Part shown: positions 35,608-44,779 of the stretch, piece by piece
How the letters are laid out: each line of letters begins with the position of its first letter
Numbering within the stretch: position 1 is the first letter of the stretch
Source: Candidatus Gastranaerophilales bacterium
Lineage (GTDB): Bacteria > Cyanobacteriota > Vampirovibrionia > Gastranaerophilales > Gastranaerophilaceae
Length of the DNA stretch: 54,835 nucleotides
Assembly: GCA_944323165.1 (NCBI GenBank)
Contig: CALURK010000012.1
Span: 1 to 54,835 of the forward strand
Reading direction: 5' to 3'
The notes under the pieces: model-generated
Seen by the model: the letters and a program-made list of their open reading frames with translations, nothing else
The model's database searches: none
Told to the model about the DNA's origin: nothing
Translations under genes and position numbers: made by a program

Positions 35608-37884
35608 CTATTTGATTACAGTGAAGAATTTAAATTCGGCAGGCATCAATTTGCCAAAAGATAGCGAGTTTGTAGCCGCAACAAACTTTTCTTCCATATA
35701 ATCAGTTCCATCAAATCTGAATTCGGAAACTATTGAATAATCACAAGAAAGCTCGATTGTTTTGTCAAAAACTTCTCTACCTTCTCTGATCTCATTTCTA
35801 CTATTTCCGTTTTCTTCTACAAGAAATTTTTCAGTAGGTGAATTGAAGTTTGCAACAACAAGAATTGAATTCTTCAACCCTTCTTTTTGTATCTGCCAAA
35901 CAACAAAACCATCATCATCTTGTCTTATAACATGAGCTTCACCATCTGTTATAATAGGGCACTTCTTAACAAATCTGTCCAGAGCATCAAATTTTGCGTA
36001 GAAATCATAATCTTTTTCACGCTTCATTGATACCTCGTTACCAATAATATATTCCATGCCGGTCTTTGTAAAAGATTCATCGCCATCTATATACATAACA
36101 GGTCTTTGTGCATTCTTTCCGCCAGGTAAGAACTTATACTTAAACCATTTGAATAAAGCACCCTGTTGTCCTAATTGTCCCGGATATCTATCTATTGCTT
36201 CAAATTCACCGTCTTGATTGTTATAAGTTTTTAGAATAGAAAGCGGAGTTGACGCTTTTGATGAAGTATTATAATTTGCTAAATTCAAATTATCTTCCGC
36301 AATAGCCTCAGGGGTTTTGTAGGATTGTGACACGATATCATTTCCCCACAATACATCAAAATGCATATCTTCGTGATACTCTTTGAAATAATTATCCCAA
36401 AGCATATATTCTGCTAATGTTGCAAAATATGGGATTTTCTCTTTCATTGCAGAATTTAGCATTCCCAAAACTTTTCTTGGAGCTCTATAACTTATAGGAA
36501 CACCATCCTTTTCAGAAACTTCATCTACAATATGATCAATATGATCAACTCTAAATCCGTCAAAATTAAATTCTTCCTGCAAGTTTTTCATATAATCTAT
36601 AAAGAATTTAATTACATCATTATTATACTTACCATTTTCAAGGCAAACAAAATAATAAGGAGTTTGACAATCAAGATTAGCGAATTTTGTAACATCTTCA
36701 CCATTAAATTTGTAATGTTTAAATACCGGATAAGAAGCACCTTCGCTCATTCTGTCAAATACAGGAACTCCAGCAGAACACCAAGCCCCACCAGGAGCAG
36801 GCCACATTCCTTCTTGTATTAATCCTTGTATTATTTCATTCTGATTTAAGATATCCTTTTCTGAAAGTTTCTTATTGTGAGTATTTCCTGCCAATTTGTT
36901 TATTATCATTTTCGCTTTCTTATGAAGCTTATCCTGAATACTCTTTTCTAACATTGAATTTGATAAAAATATCTTTGTTTCTTTCAAATCTTCATCAATT
37001 TCGTTGAAAATATTTCTGTAATGTTCAGTTAAATCACCATAGCTTTCGCCTTTTAAGGATTTCTTATAAATTCCTGACACAATATCCAAATCATCCTTTG
37101 AATATTTGTCAGATAATTTTGATACAGTCTCGTCAACTCGCTTTTTAAGCTCATCTATTAAAGCATTAATATCAAACCATCTTGCGCAATCAGGTGTTGT
37201 TAAAACAACCTTTGAAAATCTTCCTGTCTGAGGAAGAATGTCATAAATTACAGGATGCCCTGCCAATTGAGTCATTTCGATAAATAATTTAACCTGATCA
37301 TCCGCACCTAATCCTGTTTTATCTTTAATATCCTTGTCCTCTAAAGCTGAACTTACAGAGCTTGCGGTAGGCAAATATGCACAACCGAATTCACGAGGAT
37401 GAAACGGTATTAAATACATTGTTGTTCCGAAAATATTATTCTCTAAATTACCTGATGGTAATATTAACAACTCTCTCAACCAATCCATAAATTTACCGCA
37501 TTCATTAGACTTGTTGCCGTCACCCAAACCTGCAAGATTGATTAATTTTATATCATGGCCCTCTTTTTGCAACCAAGAAGAATTCTTAACATTATTTCTT
37601 GCAAGAACACTTGCCTTTGTAAAATTAAAATGCCCGTTTTCAAAAACACCGTTTGCTTCCCATTTTGACTCAAGCGCAAACAAAACTTCCGCATTGGTTA
37701 ATTCTTCTAAAGCCTTTATCTGAGGATATGGAAGATACCCGTTTTTTTGCATTTGAGATTTCAGATATGTTTTTCTTTCTTCTGAAATACTTTCAAAAGA
37801 ATACATTTCTCTCAACTTCGCATAAAAATTGTTTAAATTTTCACAAGCATTTTCGGCTTCTTTTTTAAACAAAAAATCTAACAT
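35608..37884 (-). CDS. Glycoside hydrolase family 13-like (alpha-amylase fold) protein
   Basis: The 758-residue protein contains a GH13-type barrel. FDGFRVDHIDHIVDEV carries the expected nucleophile aspartate (about D447). YFATLAEYMLWDN could supply the acid/base glutamate. VIYDILPQTGRF sits where 'DVVxNH' is usual, without the histidine. PVMYIDGDESFTKTG may replace the fourth conserved region. Long insertions separate these motifs, so it is divergent and its substrate is unknown; an alpha-glucan role is likely. I start at ATG 37884, where AAGGAGA lies 7 bases upstream; the TTG five codons earlier overlaps that site. No signal peptide: cytosolic. Confidence 0.72.
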   Translation of the reverse strand: MLDFLFKKEAENACENLNNFYAKLREMYSFESISEERKTYLKSQMQKNGYLPYPQIKALEELTNAEVLFALESKWEANGVFENGHFNFTKASVLARNNVKNSSWLQKEGHDIKLINLAGLGDGNKSNECGKFMDWLRELLILPSGNLENNIFGTTMYLIPFHPREFGCAYLPTASSVSSALEDKDIKDKTGLGADDQVKLFIEMTQLAGHPVIYDILPQTGRFSKVVLTTPDCARWFDINALIDELKKRVDETVSKLSDKYSKDDLDIVSGIYKKSLKGESYGDLTEHYRNIFNEIDEDLKETKIFLSNSMLEKSIQDKLHKKAKMIINKLAGNTHNKKLSEKDILNQNEIIQGLIQEGMWPAPGGAWCSAGVPVFDRMSEGASYPVFKHYKFNGEDVTKFANLDCQTPYYFVCLENGKYNNDVIKFFIDYMKNLQEEFNFDGFRVDHIDHIVDEVSEKDGVPISYRAPRKVLGMLNSAMKEKIPYFATLAEYMLWDNYFKEYHEDMHFDVLWGNDIVSQSYKTPEAIAEDNLNLANYNTSSKASTPLSILKTYNNQDGEFEAIDRYPGQLGQQGALFKWFKYKFLPGGKNAQRPVMYIDGDESFTKTGMEYIIGNEVSMKREKDYDFYAKFDALDRFVKKCPIITDGEAHVIRQDDDGFVVWQIQKEGLKNSILVVANFNSPTEKFLVEENGNSRNEIREGREVFDKTIELSCDYSIVSEFRFDGTDYMEEKFVAATNSLSFGKLMPAEFKFFTVIK

Positions 37885-38057
37885 AGGGTTCTCCTTCAAA
37901 ATAATTGTGATTGTTTGGATTCTGTATACAAGGATAATATCATGGTTATATATTTTTTACAAACAAAAACACTCTTTTGTAACGAATTATTACAGAAAAG
38001 CAATTAAAAGAATTTTCTTTACTTTTTATAGATAAGGATTTAAGGAGAAAATTATTC

Positions 38058-39731
38058 ATGTCTCTTTCTATAAGCGAGAAAAGCATTAGATCAGATAGTC
38101 TTGCGCTTACTTCAACAGAGAAAAAAGAAAAAGCGCAAGTATTATTCTGTTTTAAACTCGCATCAAATGAAAGAACACCTGAAGTAGAAACTAATTTAGA
38201 TAAGAAATCTGTATTCTTTAGAGCTAGAGATAATAAAAAGTATAATTTAAAAAATATTCTGGAAACACGTTTTTACAATGCTTTCATTGCTTATCGAACA
38301 AAAATAGATAATATGAAATGGTATGAAAAAATTCTTGATGGGTGCAAAAGTTTTTTCAATTCTAAAAACAGTTCAAAATATTTAAAACAATATTATAACA
38401 CTTACACTGAAAAAATATATGATAAGAAAAATAATATAAATAAACTTTTTGAAGAGTTAACAGGAGAAAAATTCTCTGCAGTAAATGTAGAAAAGTTTTT
38501 AGAAGGCAAACTTAAATTAAAATTTGAAGTGATGTGTGAAAATTTTATAGGAAAAGAAATTAGTACTAAAAATACATCAATACCTGAAATAAATGGAGAA
38601 TACATCAAAAAAGATATAGACAAACAGGATATGAGATTAAATGAACAAGATAAGACCAAATACAATAAATTATTAGAAAATTTAGATGAAAAATACAAAG
38701 AAAAACTAAAAGGAATTCTTGAAAGAGGTATTCTATTAAATAATAATTCAAGTAATAAATGTAGCACTCTAGATAGTTTATATAAAATAGTAACAACACC
38801 TAGAAGTAAATATTTTAATAATGATATTATACTAAAGGAGTGTATTGATATACTTGACAACCCTTCTGTCATAACTCAATTAGCAGAAGATATACCGGAA
38901 GAATACACTGAAATTGTTGTTAACAGAATTACAAATAATTCTAAAAATAAGAAATTACGTCAAGTATCTAAAGATAATCTAAAATATCGTGAATTAGGGA
39001 CTTGTGCCGCAGCATCTATAGAGTATGATATTGCTTCTAAAATGCCTGCAGAATTTATAAATATCGTTGAACAGTTAACTTCTTCTGATAATCAATTTGT
39101 AAAAACTTTGCATTTGAAGAAAAATTCAATAGAATACACAAATATTTTAGAAAAAATTAAGCAATTCAAAACTCCTTTTAAAGAAACAAAAGATGGAATT
39201 GAAATCACACTAAAACCAGATAAAGACTCTTATTTACTTGCACAAATACAAACTAAATACAAAGATCCACACGAACGCTCCATTATTGATATTCTCACAC
39301 AATCTATGCTTATGAATTGTGGTTCAAGAGGTACATATAATTCACTTGACGACACTCGTAAATGTGGTACAGATGGCGGACTTATGGATTTTGAAATCGG
39401 TTATTTAAAAAAACTCTTAAAGGAAGAAAAAAGTGAACCAAATATTTATATGAAAATTAACCCAAAAGGATTTGTCGTAGAAAATAATATAGATAAAAAA
39501 CAGAAAGATATAAAAATGGCTCTTGAAGACAAAAAAAATATACTTGTTGGATATGTTTTTACAAATAAAGAAAATAAAGTTGATGGTGGGCACGAAATTA
39601 CTATTATAGGAGAAACACAAAATCTCTTGGGTGAAAAATTCTTCATTTACCAAGATTCTGATGACGCAATTTCAACACCACTATGTATTCCTAAAGAAGA
39701 GTTATTAAAAGAAATTCACCATATAATATGA
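38058..39731 (+). CDS. Unknown protein with papain-like Cys-His-Asp pattern
   Basis: The 557-residue protein is lysine- and asparagine-rich. The first 300 residues are helical without recognised domain. The last 250 look like a cysteine peptidase fold: LGTCAAASIEYD (C316, at the start of a helix), VDGGHEITIIGE (H512, at the start of a strand) and FIYQDSDD (D533), in the papain order Cys-His-Asp with plausible spacing. CGSRGTYN and RKCGTDGGLMDFE lie between. No signal peptide. A GGAG ribosome site is 10 bases before ATG 38058. Local base composition is even more AT-rich than its neighbours. It could be a secreted effector or an intracellular peptidase; the assignment rests on pattern only. Confidence 0.6.
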   Translation: MSLSISEKSIRSDSLALTSTEKKEKAQVLFCFKLASNERTPEVETNLDKKSVFFRARDNKKYNLKNILETRFYNAFIAYRTKIDNMKWYEKILDGCKSFFNSKNSSKYLKQYYNTYTEKIYDKKNNINKLFEELTGEKFSAVNVEKFLEGKLKLKFEVMCENFIGKEISTKNTSIPEINGEYIKKDIDKQDMRLNEQDKTKYNKLLENLDEKYKEKLKGILERGILLNNNSSNKCSTLDSLYKIVTTPRSKYFNNDIILKECIDILDNPSVITQLAEDIPEEYTEIVVNRITNNSKNKKLRQVSKDNLKYRELGTCAAASIEYDIASKMPAEFINIVEQLTSSDNQFVKTLHLKKNSIEYTNILEKIKQFKTPFKETKDGIEITLKPDKDSYLLAQIQTKYKDPHERSIIDILTQSMLMNCGSRGTYNSLDDTRKCGTDGGLMDFEIGYLKKLLKEEKSEPNIYMKINPKGFVVENNIDKKQKDIKMALEDKKNILVGYVFTNKENKVDGGHEITIIGETQNLLGEKFFIYQDSDDAISTPLCIPKEELLKEIHHII

Positions 39732-40041
39732 TTTCTTTTACAGATAGACAAAACCCTATAGATAGCAGAATAAACGCAGTAATAAATCAAGATAAAGTCA
39801 AAATTTTTACAACCTGATTTCTCAAGCAAAATTTCTGCAAAAAATTTATTTACATTATTTACAAATTTATTGCCAAAACTTGCTAGAAAAGCATGTTTAT
39901 ACTAATATTTAATTGGTTACACTGGTCGATAGGTATAACCCTAGTTGGGACAAAGGGCTGTTAAAATTCAACCCGATATATTCACCCCAATGGAGCAGTA
40001 TAGCCCGTAGTAAAACAAGTTAGAAAAAAAGGAGACAAAAG
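39732..40041 (+). promoter_or_regulatory. rpsB upstream region with structured leader
   Basis: These 310 bases hold no gene. TATACT at 39898-39903 is the likely -10 box, with no strong -35. The roughly 130-base leader can pair GGGCT (39955-39959) with AGCCC (40002-40006), and contains other C- and G-rich patches in an otherwise AT-rich region. Such a leader is consistent with autoregulation of rpsB, as in other bacteria. A GGAG ribosome site lies just before ATG 40042. Confidence 0.45.
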
Positions 40042-40806
40042 ATGTCAGTAGCATCACTTATTGAACTTTTAGAAGCAGGCGTTCACTTCGGACACCAAAC
40101 ACAACATTGGAACCCAAAAATGAAACCATATATTTATGGTGCAAGAAACGGTATTTATATTCTTGATTTAAGAAAAACTACCGAACTTCTTGACGCTGCT
40201 TATGATGTAGTAAGAGAATATGCTGCAAAAGGTAGAAATGTACTTTTTGTAGGTACTAAAAAACAAGCTGCAGAAGTTGTTGCAGAAGAAGCAACTCGTT
40301 CTGGAGCTTATTATATTAACAGAAGATGGCTTGGCGGTATGTTAACTAACTTTGAAACAATCAGAGGAAGAGTTAACAAACTTAGAGAAATGGAAGATTT
40401 CATCTCTTCTGGCCACGCTGAAAAATTACCTAAAAAAGAACAAGCTCAATTAAACAGACAGCTCGCTAAGTTAAGCAAAACTTTGGGCGGTATCAAGGAA
40501 ATGAGAGGACTTCCTGATATCATATTTGTTGTAGACCAAGCTAAGGAAGACATTGCTATTAAAGAAGCTAACAAGTTAAACATTCCTGTAATTTGTTTAG
40601 CAGATACAAATGCTAATCCTGACGGAATTAATTACATTATCCCTGGTAATGATGATGCAATTCGTTCTATCAAATTGATTACTTCAAAATTAGCAGATGC
40701 TGTTCTTGAAGGAAAGCAATTAAAAGAAAATAATGCTAATTCAAAAGGAAAAATCGAATCAATTACTGCCGCTGATGCTGGAGTAGAAGAACCTGCTACA
40801 GTATAG
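40042..40806 (+). CDS. rpsB: 30S ribosomal protein S2
   Basis: The 254-residue protein matches S2 throughout: [82 protein letters not shown] and [21 protein letters not shown]2 binds the head of the small subunit. It is followed by tsf, the usual rpsB-tsf operon. The C-terminal tail beyond the core is short and acidic. Confidence 0.98.
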   Translation: MSVASLIELLEAGVHFGHQTQHWNPKMKPYIYGARNGIYILDLRKTTELLDAAYDVVREYAAKGRNVLFVGTKKQAAEVVAEEATRSGAYYINRRWLGGMLTNFETIRGRVNKLREMEDFISSGHAEKLPKKEQAQLNRQLAKLSKTLGGIKEMRGLPDIIFVVDQAKEDIAIKEANKLNIPVICLADTNANPDGINYIIPGNDDAIRSIKLITSKLADAVLEGKQLKENNANSKGKIESITAADAGVEEPATV

Positions 40807-40857
40807 GGGTAATAAGTTAATACACTCTTATAAAATTAACGTTACAAATTTAATGTG

Positions 40858-40879
40858 AGGGGCTGATTCTTAAGCCCCT
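40858..40879 (+). promoter_or_regulatory. Hairpin between rpsB and tsf
   Basis: AGGGGCT (40858-40864) pairs with AGCCCCT (40873-40879) around an 8-base loop. No T-run follows, so it is more likely an RNA-stability or processing element than a full terminator. Confidence 0.5.
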
Positions 40880-40903
40880 TCACCCCAAGAAGGAGAATTT
40901 AAA

Positions 40904-41767
40904 ATGAATATTACAGCTACAATGGTAAAAGAACTTCGTGATAAAACCGGTGCTGGTATGATGGATGCTAAAAAAGCACTTGTTGAAGTTGACGGTGATA
41001 TGGAAAAAGCTATGGAAGTTTTACGTCAAAAAGGTATCGCTTCTGCTGATAAGAAAATGGGTAGAATTGCTGCTGAAGGTAGAATTGGCTCTTTCGTTTC
41101 AGATTCTTGCGGTGCTATGATTGAAGTTAACTGTGAAACAGACTTCGTTGCTAAGAATGCTGAATTCATCGAATTAACAAACGGTTTAGCACAACTAGTT
41201 GCAGAATCTAATCCTGCTGATGTTGATGCTTTACTTGCAACAACTTGCCCTAAATGCGGAAAACCTATTGCTGATGTTATTAAGGAAAAAATCGCTTCTA
41301 TCGGTGAAAAGATTACTGTTAGAAGATTTGTAAGATATGAAGGCAACGTTGCTACATACATTCACAACGGTAAAATCGGTGTTTTACTTGAAACAGATGC
41401 TAAAGATGACGTTTTAACAAAAGACATTTGTTTACATATCGCATCTTCTGCTCCTGAATTCGTTTCAAGAAAAGATATTCCGGCTGCTGTTATAGAAGAA
41501 GAAACCAGAATTGAAATGGGTAAAGAAGATTTGGCTAAAAAACCTGAACAAATCAGAGCTAAAATCGTTGAAGGCAGAGTTAACAAACTTATGTCACACA
41601 GATGCTTATTAGAACAACCTTTCGTTAAAAACCCTGATCAAACTATTGAACAATTAATTTCAGGAAAGCTTAATATTGTTAAGTTTGACAGATTTGTTTT
41701 AGGCGAAGGTCTTGAAAAAAGAAATGATAACTTCGCTGATGAAGTTATGAGCCAATTAAAGAAATAA
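40904..41767 (+). CDS. tsf: Elongation factor Ts
   Basis: The 287-residue guanine-nucleotide exchange factor for EF-Tu has the N-terminal UBA-like domain (VKELRDKTGAGMMDAKKALV), the core contact region (GRIGSFV, EVNCETDFVAKN) and a second domain with a repeated fold. An odd feature is C115-PK-C118 (ATTCPKCGKPI) in the loop between the first core subdomain and the helix before GEKITVRRF. A strong GAAGGAGAA site lies just upstream. A Rho-independent terminator follows. Confidence 0.97.
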   Translation: MNITATMVKELRDKTGAGMMDAKKALVEVDGDMEKAMEVLRQKGIASADKKMGRIAAEGRIGSFVSDSCGAMIEVNCETDFVAKNAEFIELTNGLAQLVAESNPADVDALLATTCPKCGKPIADVIKEKIASIGEKITVRRFVRYEGNVATYIHNGKIGVLLETDAKDDVLTKDICLHIASSAPEFVSRKDIPAAVIEEETRIEMGKEDLAKKPEQIRAKIVEGRVNKLMSHRCLLEQPFVKNPDQTIEQLISGKLNIVKFDRFVLGEGLEKRNDNFADEVMSQLKK

Positions 41768-41786
41768 CTTGGTTTAATGAGTAACA

Positions 41787-41827
41787 AAAAAGGATAAAGA
41801 GAAATCTCTTTATCCTTTTTTTATATA
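41787..41827 (+). terminator. Rho-independent terminator of rpsB-tsf
   Basis: A 15-base stem (41787-41801 with 41806-41820, loop AAAT) ends in a run of T on the plus strand. The symmetric A-tract could also stop minus-strand transcripts. Confidence 0.88.
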
Positions 41828-41829
41828 AT
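41824..41829 (+). promoter_or_regulatory. -10 box for a leaderless DegT-like gene
   Basis: TATAAT (41824-41829) ends 6 bases before ATG 41836. There is no room for a Shine-Dalgarno. It directly abuts the tsf terminator. Confidence 0.5.
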
Positions 41830-41835
41830 ATTATT

Positions 41836-42486
41836 ATGCTAAAATTCGATTACGCAAGAAATGCTTTAAGATATATTATAAGAGAATATAAAATCAAAGA
41901 AATTTATATTCCGTATTATCTCTGTGATGTAATTAGACATTCTGTTATAGCCGAAAACTGCAAACCAATATTTTACCACATAAGTGATAATTTCATGCCG
42001 GCTCAGGAATTTCCCTTAAACAGCTTTATTCTTTACCCAAATTATTTTGGAATTTGTGATAAAAATGTAGAAAAATTAGTCAATATTTATCCCAATTTAA
42101 TAGTTGATAATGCTCACGCTTTTTATGCTAAGCCTTGCGGTTTTGCAAGCTTTAATTCTGAGCGAAAATTCAGACCTGTAAAAGATGGGGCATATCTTTT
42201 TTTGAATAATGAAAATTTTAACATTGAACCTGATTTAATTAGGCGAGAACAGTTCGACTTTTATCACAATAAATTCAAGTATACAAATCTATTAAATATT
42301 GATATCGACCAAACATCAATACCGTTTTGTTATCCTTATCTGGCAAAATCAATCAAAGATGCAGATAATTTAGTAAAAGAGCTAAAAAATCAGGGTTTAA
42401 CTATTTACAGATACTGGAACAGTCTTCCTGAAAGTTATAATGAGTACAAATTTTACAGCAGACTGGTTCCAATTCCGATAAATTAA
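41836..42486 (+). CDS. Short DegT/DnrJ/EryC1-like aminotransferase-fold protein
   Basis: The 216-residue protein resembles a compact branch of the DegT/DnrJ/EryC1/StrS PLP-dependent sugar aminotransferases. IYIPYYLCDVI is near the N-terminus; LIVDNAHAFYAKP has the PLP-contacting Asp and His. FNSERKFRPVKDGAYL sits where the Schiff-base lysine is expected, and a C-terminal YRYWNSLPESYN segment is present. It is clearly shorter than the usual 350-400 residues, so domain contraction or loss of activity is possible. It ends 4 bases from the terminase gene on the other strand, making it the left neighbour of the virion gene block. Confidence 0.65.
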   Translation: MLKFDYARNALRYIIREYKIKEIYIPYYLCDVIRHSVIAENCKPIFYHISDNFMPAQEFPLNSFILYPNYFGICDKNVEKLVNIYPNLIVDNAHAFYAKPCGFASFNSERKFRPVKDGAYLFLNNENFNIEPDLIRREQFDFYHNKFKYTNLLNIDIDQTSIPFCYPYLAKSIKDADNLVKELKNQGLTIYRYWNSLPESYNEYKFYSRLVPIPIN

Positions 42487-42490
42487 AATA

Positions 42491-43792
42491 TTATCCCTTT
42501 ATTCTCCAATAATATTCTACCAAATAGCTTATTGCATCAAAAGGATGCTCTAAAAATTTAAAATCTCGATTTGACTTTATTTGATTATGAGTCGGAACAT
42601 CAACTATGCTTGTTCCTTCTTTAAACGATAGATTATAAATATTATAAAGAATCCATTTACACTTTCTCGGATCAATAAAAAGATGTCTTTCTCCTTTAGA
42701 ATTTCTTACCCTTGCATTAAATGCGGAAATTCGGTTAAGAATTGGTGGGTTATAATCTCTCAGTCTAAATTTTACATCTTCATATCCGTAATTTTTTAAA
42801 GCATTTTTTATGATTGCATAATTGGTATATTCACTTTGCGTGCTTCTGTTATCTCCGGAGGCATCGCCATTAACTACGATAGAAGAATTATGTTTAGGAT
42901 ACCTCCTTAGAAATTCCTCTATACACTGTTGAGTAGAAGTATTTTCAATAACAATTTCGTCTATAAAATAAACATTTTCATCATCTTTATGAGCAACAGC
43001 CCAGCACATCGGATCTACGTTAAAATCACAAGTTAAGTGTAATGGAAGATTTTTGTTATATTTTAATTTTAATTTATTTTCCTCTCCAAAACCTTTCACA
43101 ACAAGCCCTGAAGAATAATCTCCAAATTCACCTAAAACATTAATCCTATAATACTCATTATCAAAACTCTCTTTCATCGACTGAATAAAATGAGGAGGCA
43201 AATATATATTGTTAGTAGTTGGTGCAATTATTAATCTATAATTTTCTTTCGGATGTTCTACAAAACGATGCCAAATCCAACCTTTATCCGGCTGCGGATT
43301 TGTATGCCCAAAAAGACGATAGCGAAAATCTACCCAATTTCTTCCACGGTATGTATTTCTTAAACGACCGAGAAGTTGTTTAAACGAAGAATCTGTTATT
43401 TGAGAAGCTTCTTCAACTTCGGCCCAGTGTAAATTGAGTGACTTAAATTTTTCAGGATCCTCCAGAGCTGAAAATAAAATCTCGGAGCCGTTTGAAAACT
43501 TTATAATCTTATCGACCTTATTGTATATGTAATCTTTATCCATCACATACCCAAGATTTTCCAAATGATCTAGATAAGAAACAAGAGTAGTTTTTCTTAC
43601 AAGCTCATATTCTTTTGCACCCACAAGCCCGCGGGAGCCTGGATATTTCTTTGCAAGTAAAATTCCTAAAAGAGAGCCGCACCAAGTTTTTCCGCTCCCA
43701 TAACCTCCTTGGTATATTGCAACATCAAGAGAATTGGAATGCGGAATTTCTATAAATTCCCTCTGTTTATCTAATAACTTATACCTTACCAT
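42491..43792 (-). CDS. Phage terminase large subunit
   Basis: The 433-residue protein is a DNA-packaging motor. The ATPase has Walker A GGYGSGKT (29-36) and the Walker B region HWAEVEEASQ. The C-terminal RNase H-like nuclease has CDFNVDPMCWAV, VNGDASGD and a final HPFDAISYLVEYY with the expected acidic residues. Start at 43792, where GGAGA lies upstream; the ATG at 43828 adds twelve residues that overlap the preceding gene. It is the last gene of the virion block. The motor needs a portal to dock on, and no portal gene is present. Confidence 0.92.
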   Translation of the reverse strand: MVRYKLLDKQREFIEIPHSNSLDVAIYQGGYGSGKTWCGSLLGILLAKKYPGSRGLVGAKEYELVRKTTLVSYLDHLENLGYVMDKDYIYNKVDKIIKFSNGSEILFSALEDPEKFKSLNLHWAEVEEASQITDSSFKQLLGRLRNTYRGRNWVDFRYRLFGHTNPQPDKGWIWHRFVEHPKENYRLIIAPTTNNIYLPPHFIQSMKESFDNEYYRINVLGEFGDYSSGLVVKGFGEENKLKLKYNKNLPLHLTCDFNVDPMCWAVAHKDDENVYFIDEIVIENTSTQQCIEEFLRRYPKHNSSIVVNGDASGDNRSTQSEYTNYAIIKNALKNYGYEDVKFRLRDYNPPILNRISAFNARVRNSKGERHLFIDPRKCKWILYNIYNLSFKEGTSIVDVPTHNQIKSNRDFKFLEHPFDAISYLVEYYWRIKG

Positions 43793-43808
43793 AATAAATC
43801 TTCTCCGG

Positions 43809-44285
43809 CTATTCTTTTTCACTAACATCCTTATTCCAGCCGCAAAATCTTTGATAAAAATCCACTGTATTTTTCATCAAAGAACGCTTTATAGGATTAA
43901 CTTTACTTACCTTTAATAAGGCATCAAAAACACAACTCGAAAAATACCTATCATTATCTATATATTCGTGATTTTCACACAAAACGTCGTGAATTAAAGA
44001 CGGAATTAAAAATTTCGGATCCGTTTTCGCTCCAATATCACGCCAAAAAAGACGGGGTATTGATGCCCCGTCCCAACAATAATTTTCTCTTATTGAAAAT
44101 TCATATTCTTTTTTCTTTTTGTAATTACAAAGCCTTACTTTTAATAACTTTTTATTCTCAAAGGGATATTTTGATATAGCCTTCTTCTCCGTTGTTGTCA
44201 TCGAAGGCAAAGGATAGCGCATCTTTACACAAGGAGCTGAAGAAAAAAATATCCCCAAATTTTTATCCTTATACCACTCTATCAT
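43809..44285 (-). CDS. DUF1353-family phage protein
   Basis: The 158-residue protein has the DUF1353 signature: CWDGASIPRLFWRDIGAKTD followed by FLIPSLIHDVLCENH, with conserved His and Asp residues in a helical core. The family is common in phage late regions next to tail and lysis genes; its function is not established. Start ATG 44285 is preceded by GGGAG at 5 bases. It is 16 bases upstream of the terminase gene. Confidence 0.82.
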   Translation of the reverse strand: MIEWYKDKNLGIFFSSAPCVKMRYPLPSMTTTEKKAISKYPFENKKLLKVRLCNYKKKKEYEFSIRENYCWDGASIPRLFWRDIGAKTDPKFLIPSLIHDVLCENHEYIDNDRYFSSCVFDALLKVSKVNPIKRSLMKNTVDFYQRFCGWNKDVSEKE

Positions 44286-44296
44286 TTTCGCTCCCA

Positions 44297-44776
44297 CTAA
44301 ATTAACTTCGTATAATCATTTGTCTCAAAGAATTCATCCAGCTGTTCTTTTGTAAATCCCAAAATTTTTCCGACAACATCAATATAAGGATTTCCACGAT
44401 AAAAATTGTTTGCTTTTAATTCTATTTTTAAAGCTTTTATATCTATTTGTGGAATATCCCCTTCTCCAAGAGGTAAAACTTCTATTTGAGCAATTATGTC
44501 ATCAAAGTCTATTCCTTTTGCTTTATAAATTGCTCGCTCTACATCAGCTGCAGTTAAATTTAGCATTGCAATCCTTTGAGCTTCTTTTTCTTCTAGCTCT
44601 TTTTCATAATCAGGATTAATAACAGGAATTCCATCCACACCCATTTTTTCATTAGCTTCTAATGCAAAAATAGCTTTTTCAGTTTCTTCTAATACTCGTC
44701 CATTTTGATGATTATGCAAAACTATGAAATCTAATCTTTCTTTTTCTGTATAAGGTTTTTCTAATTTATAACTCAT
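44297..44776 (-). CDS. Phage protein downstream of the fibre gene (possible fibre chaperone)
   Basis: The 159-residue acidic, helical protein (EKERLDFIVLHNHQNGRVLE; EEKEAQRIAMLNLTAADVER) is of no recognised family. It lies 3 bases after a tail-fibre gene, a common place for fibre assembly chaperones, and has a good AAGGAG site. Size and charge fit that role, but this is inferred from position. Confidence 0.6.
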   Translation of the reverse strand: MSYKLEKPYTEKERLDFIVLHNHQNGRVLEETEKAIFALEANEKMGVDGIPVINPDYEKELEEKEAQRIAMLNLTAADVERAIYKAKGIDFDDIIAQIEVLPLGEGDIPQIDIKALKIELKANNFYRGNPYIDVVGKILGFTKEQLDEFFETNDYTKLI

Positions 44777-44779
44777 TTT

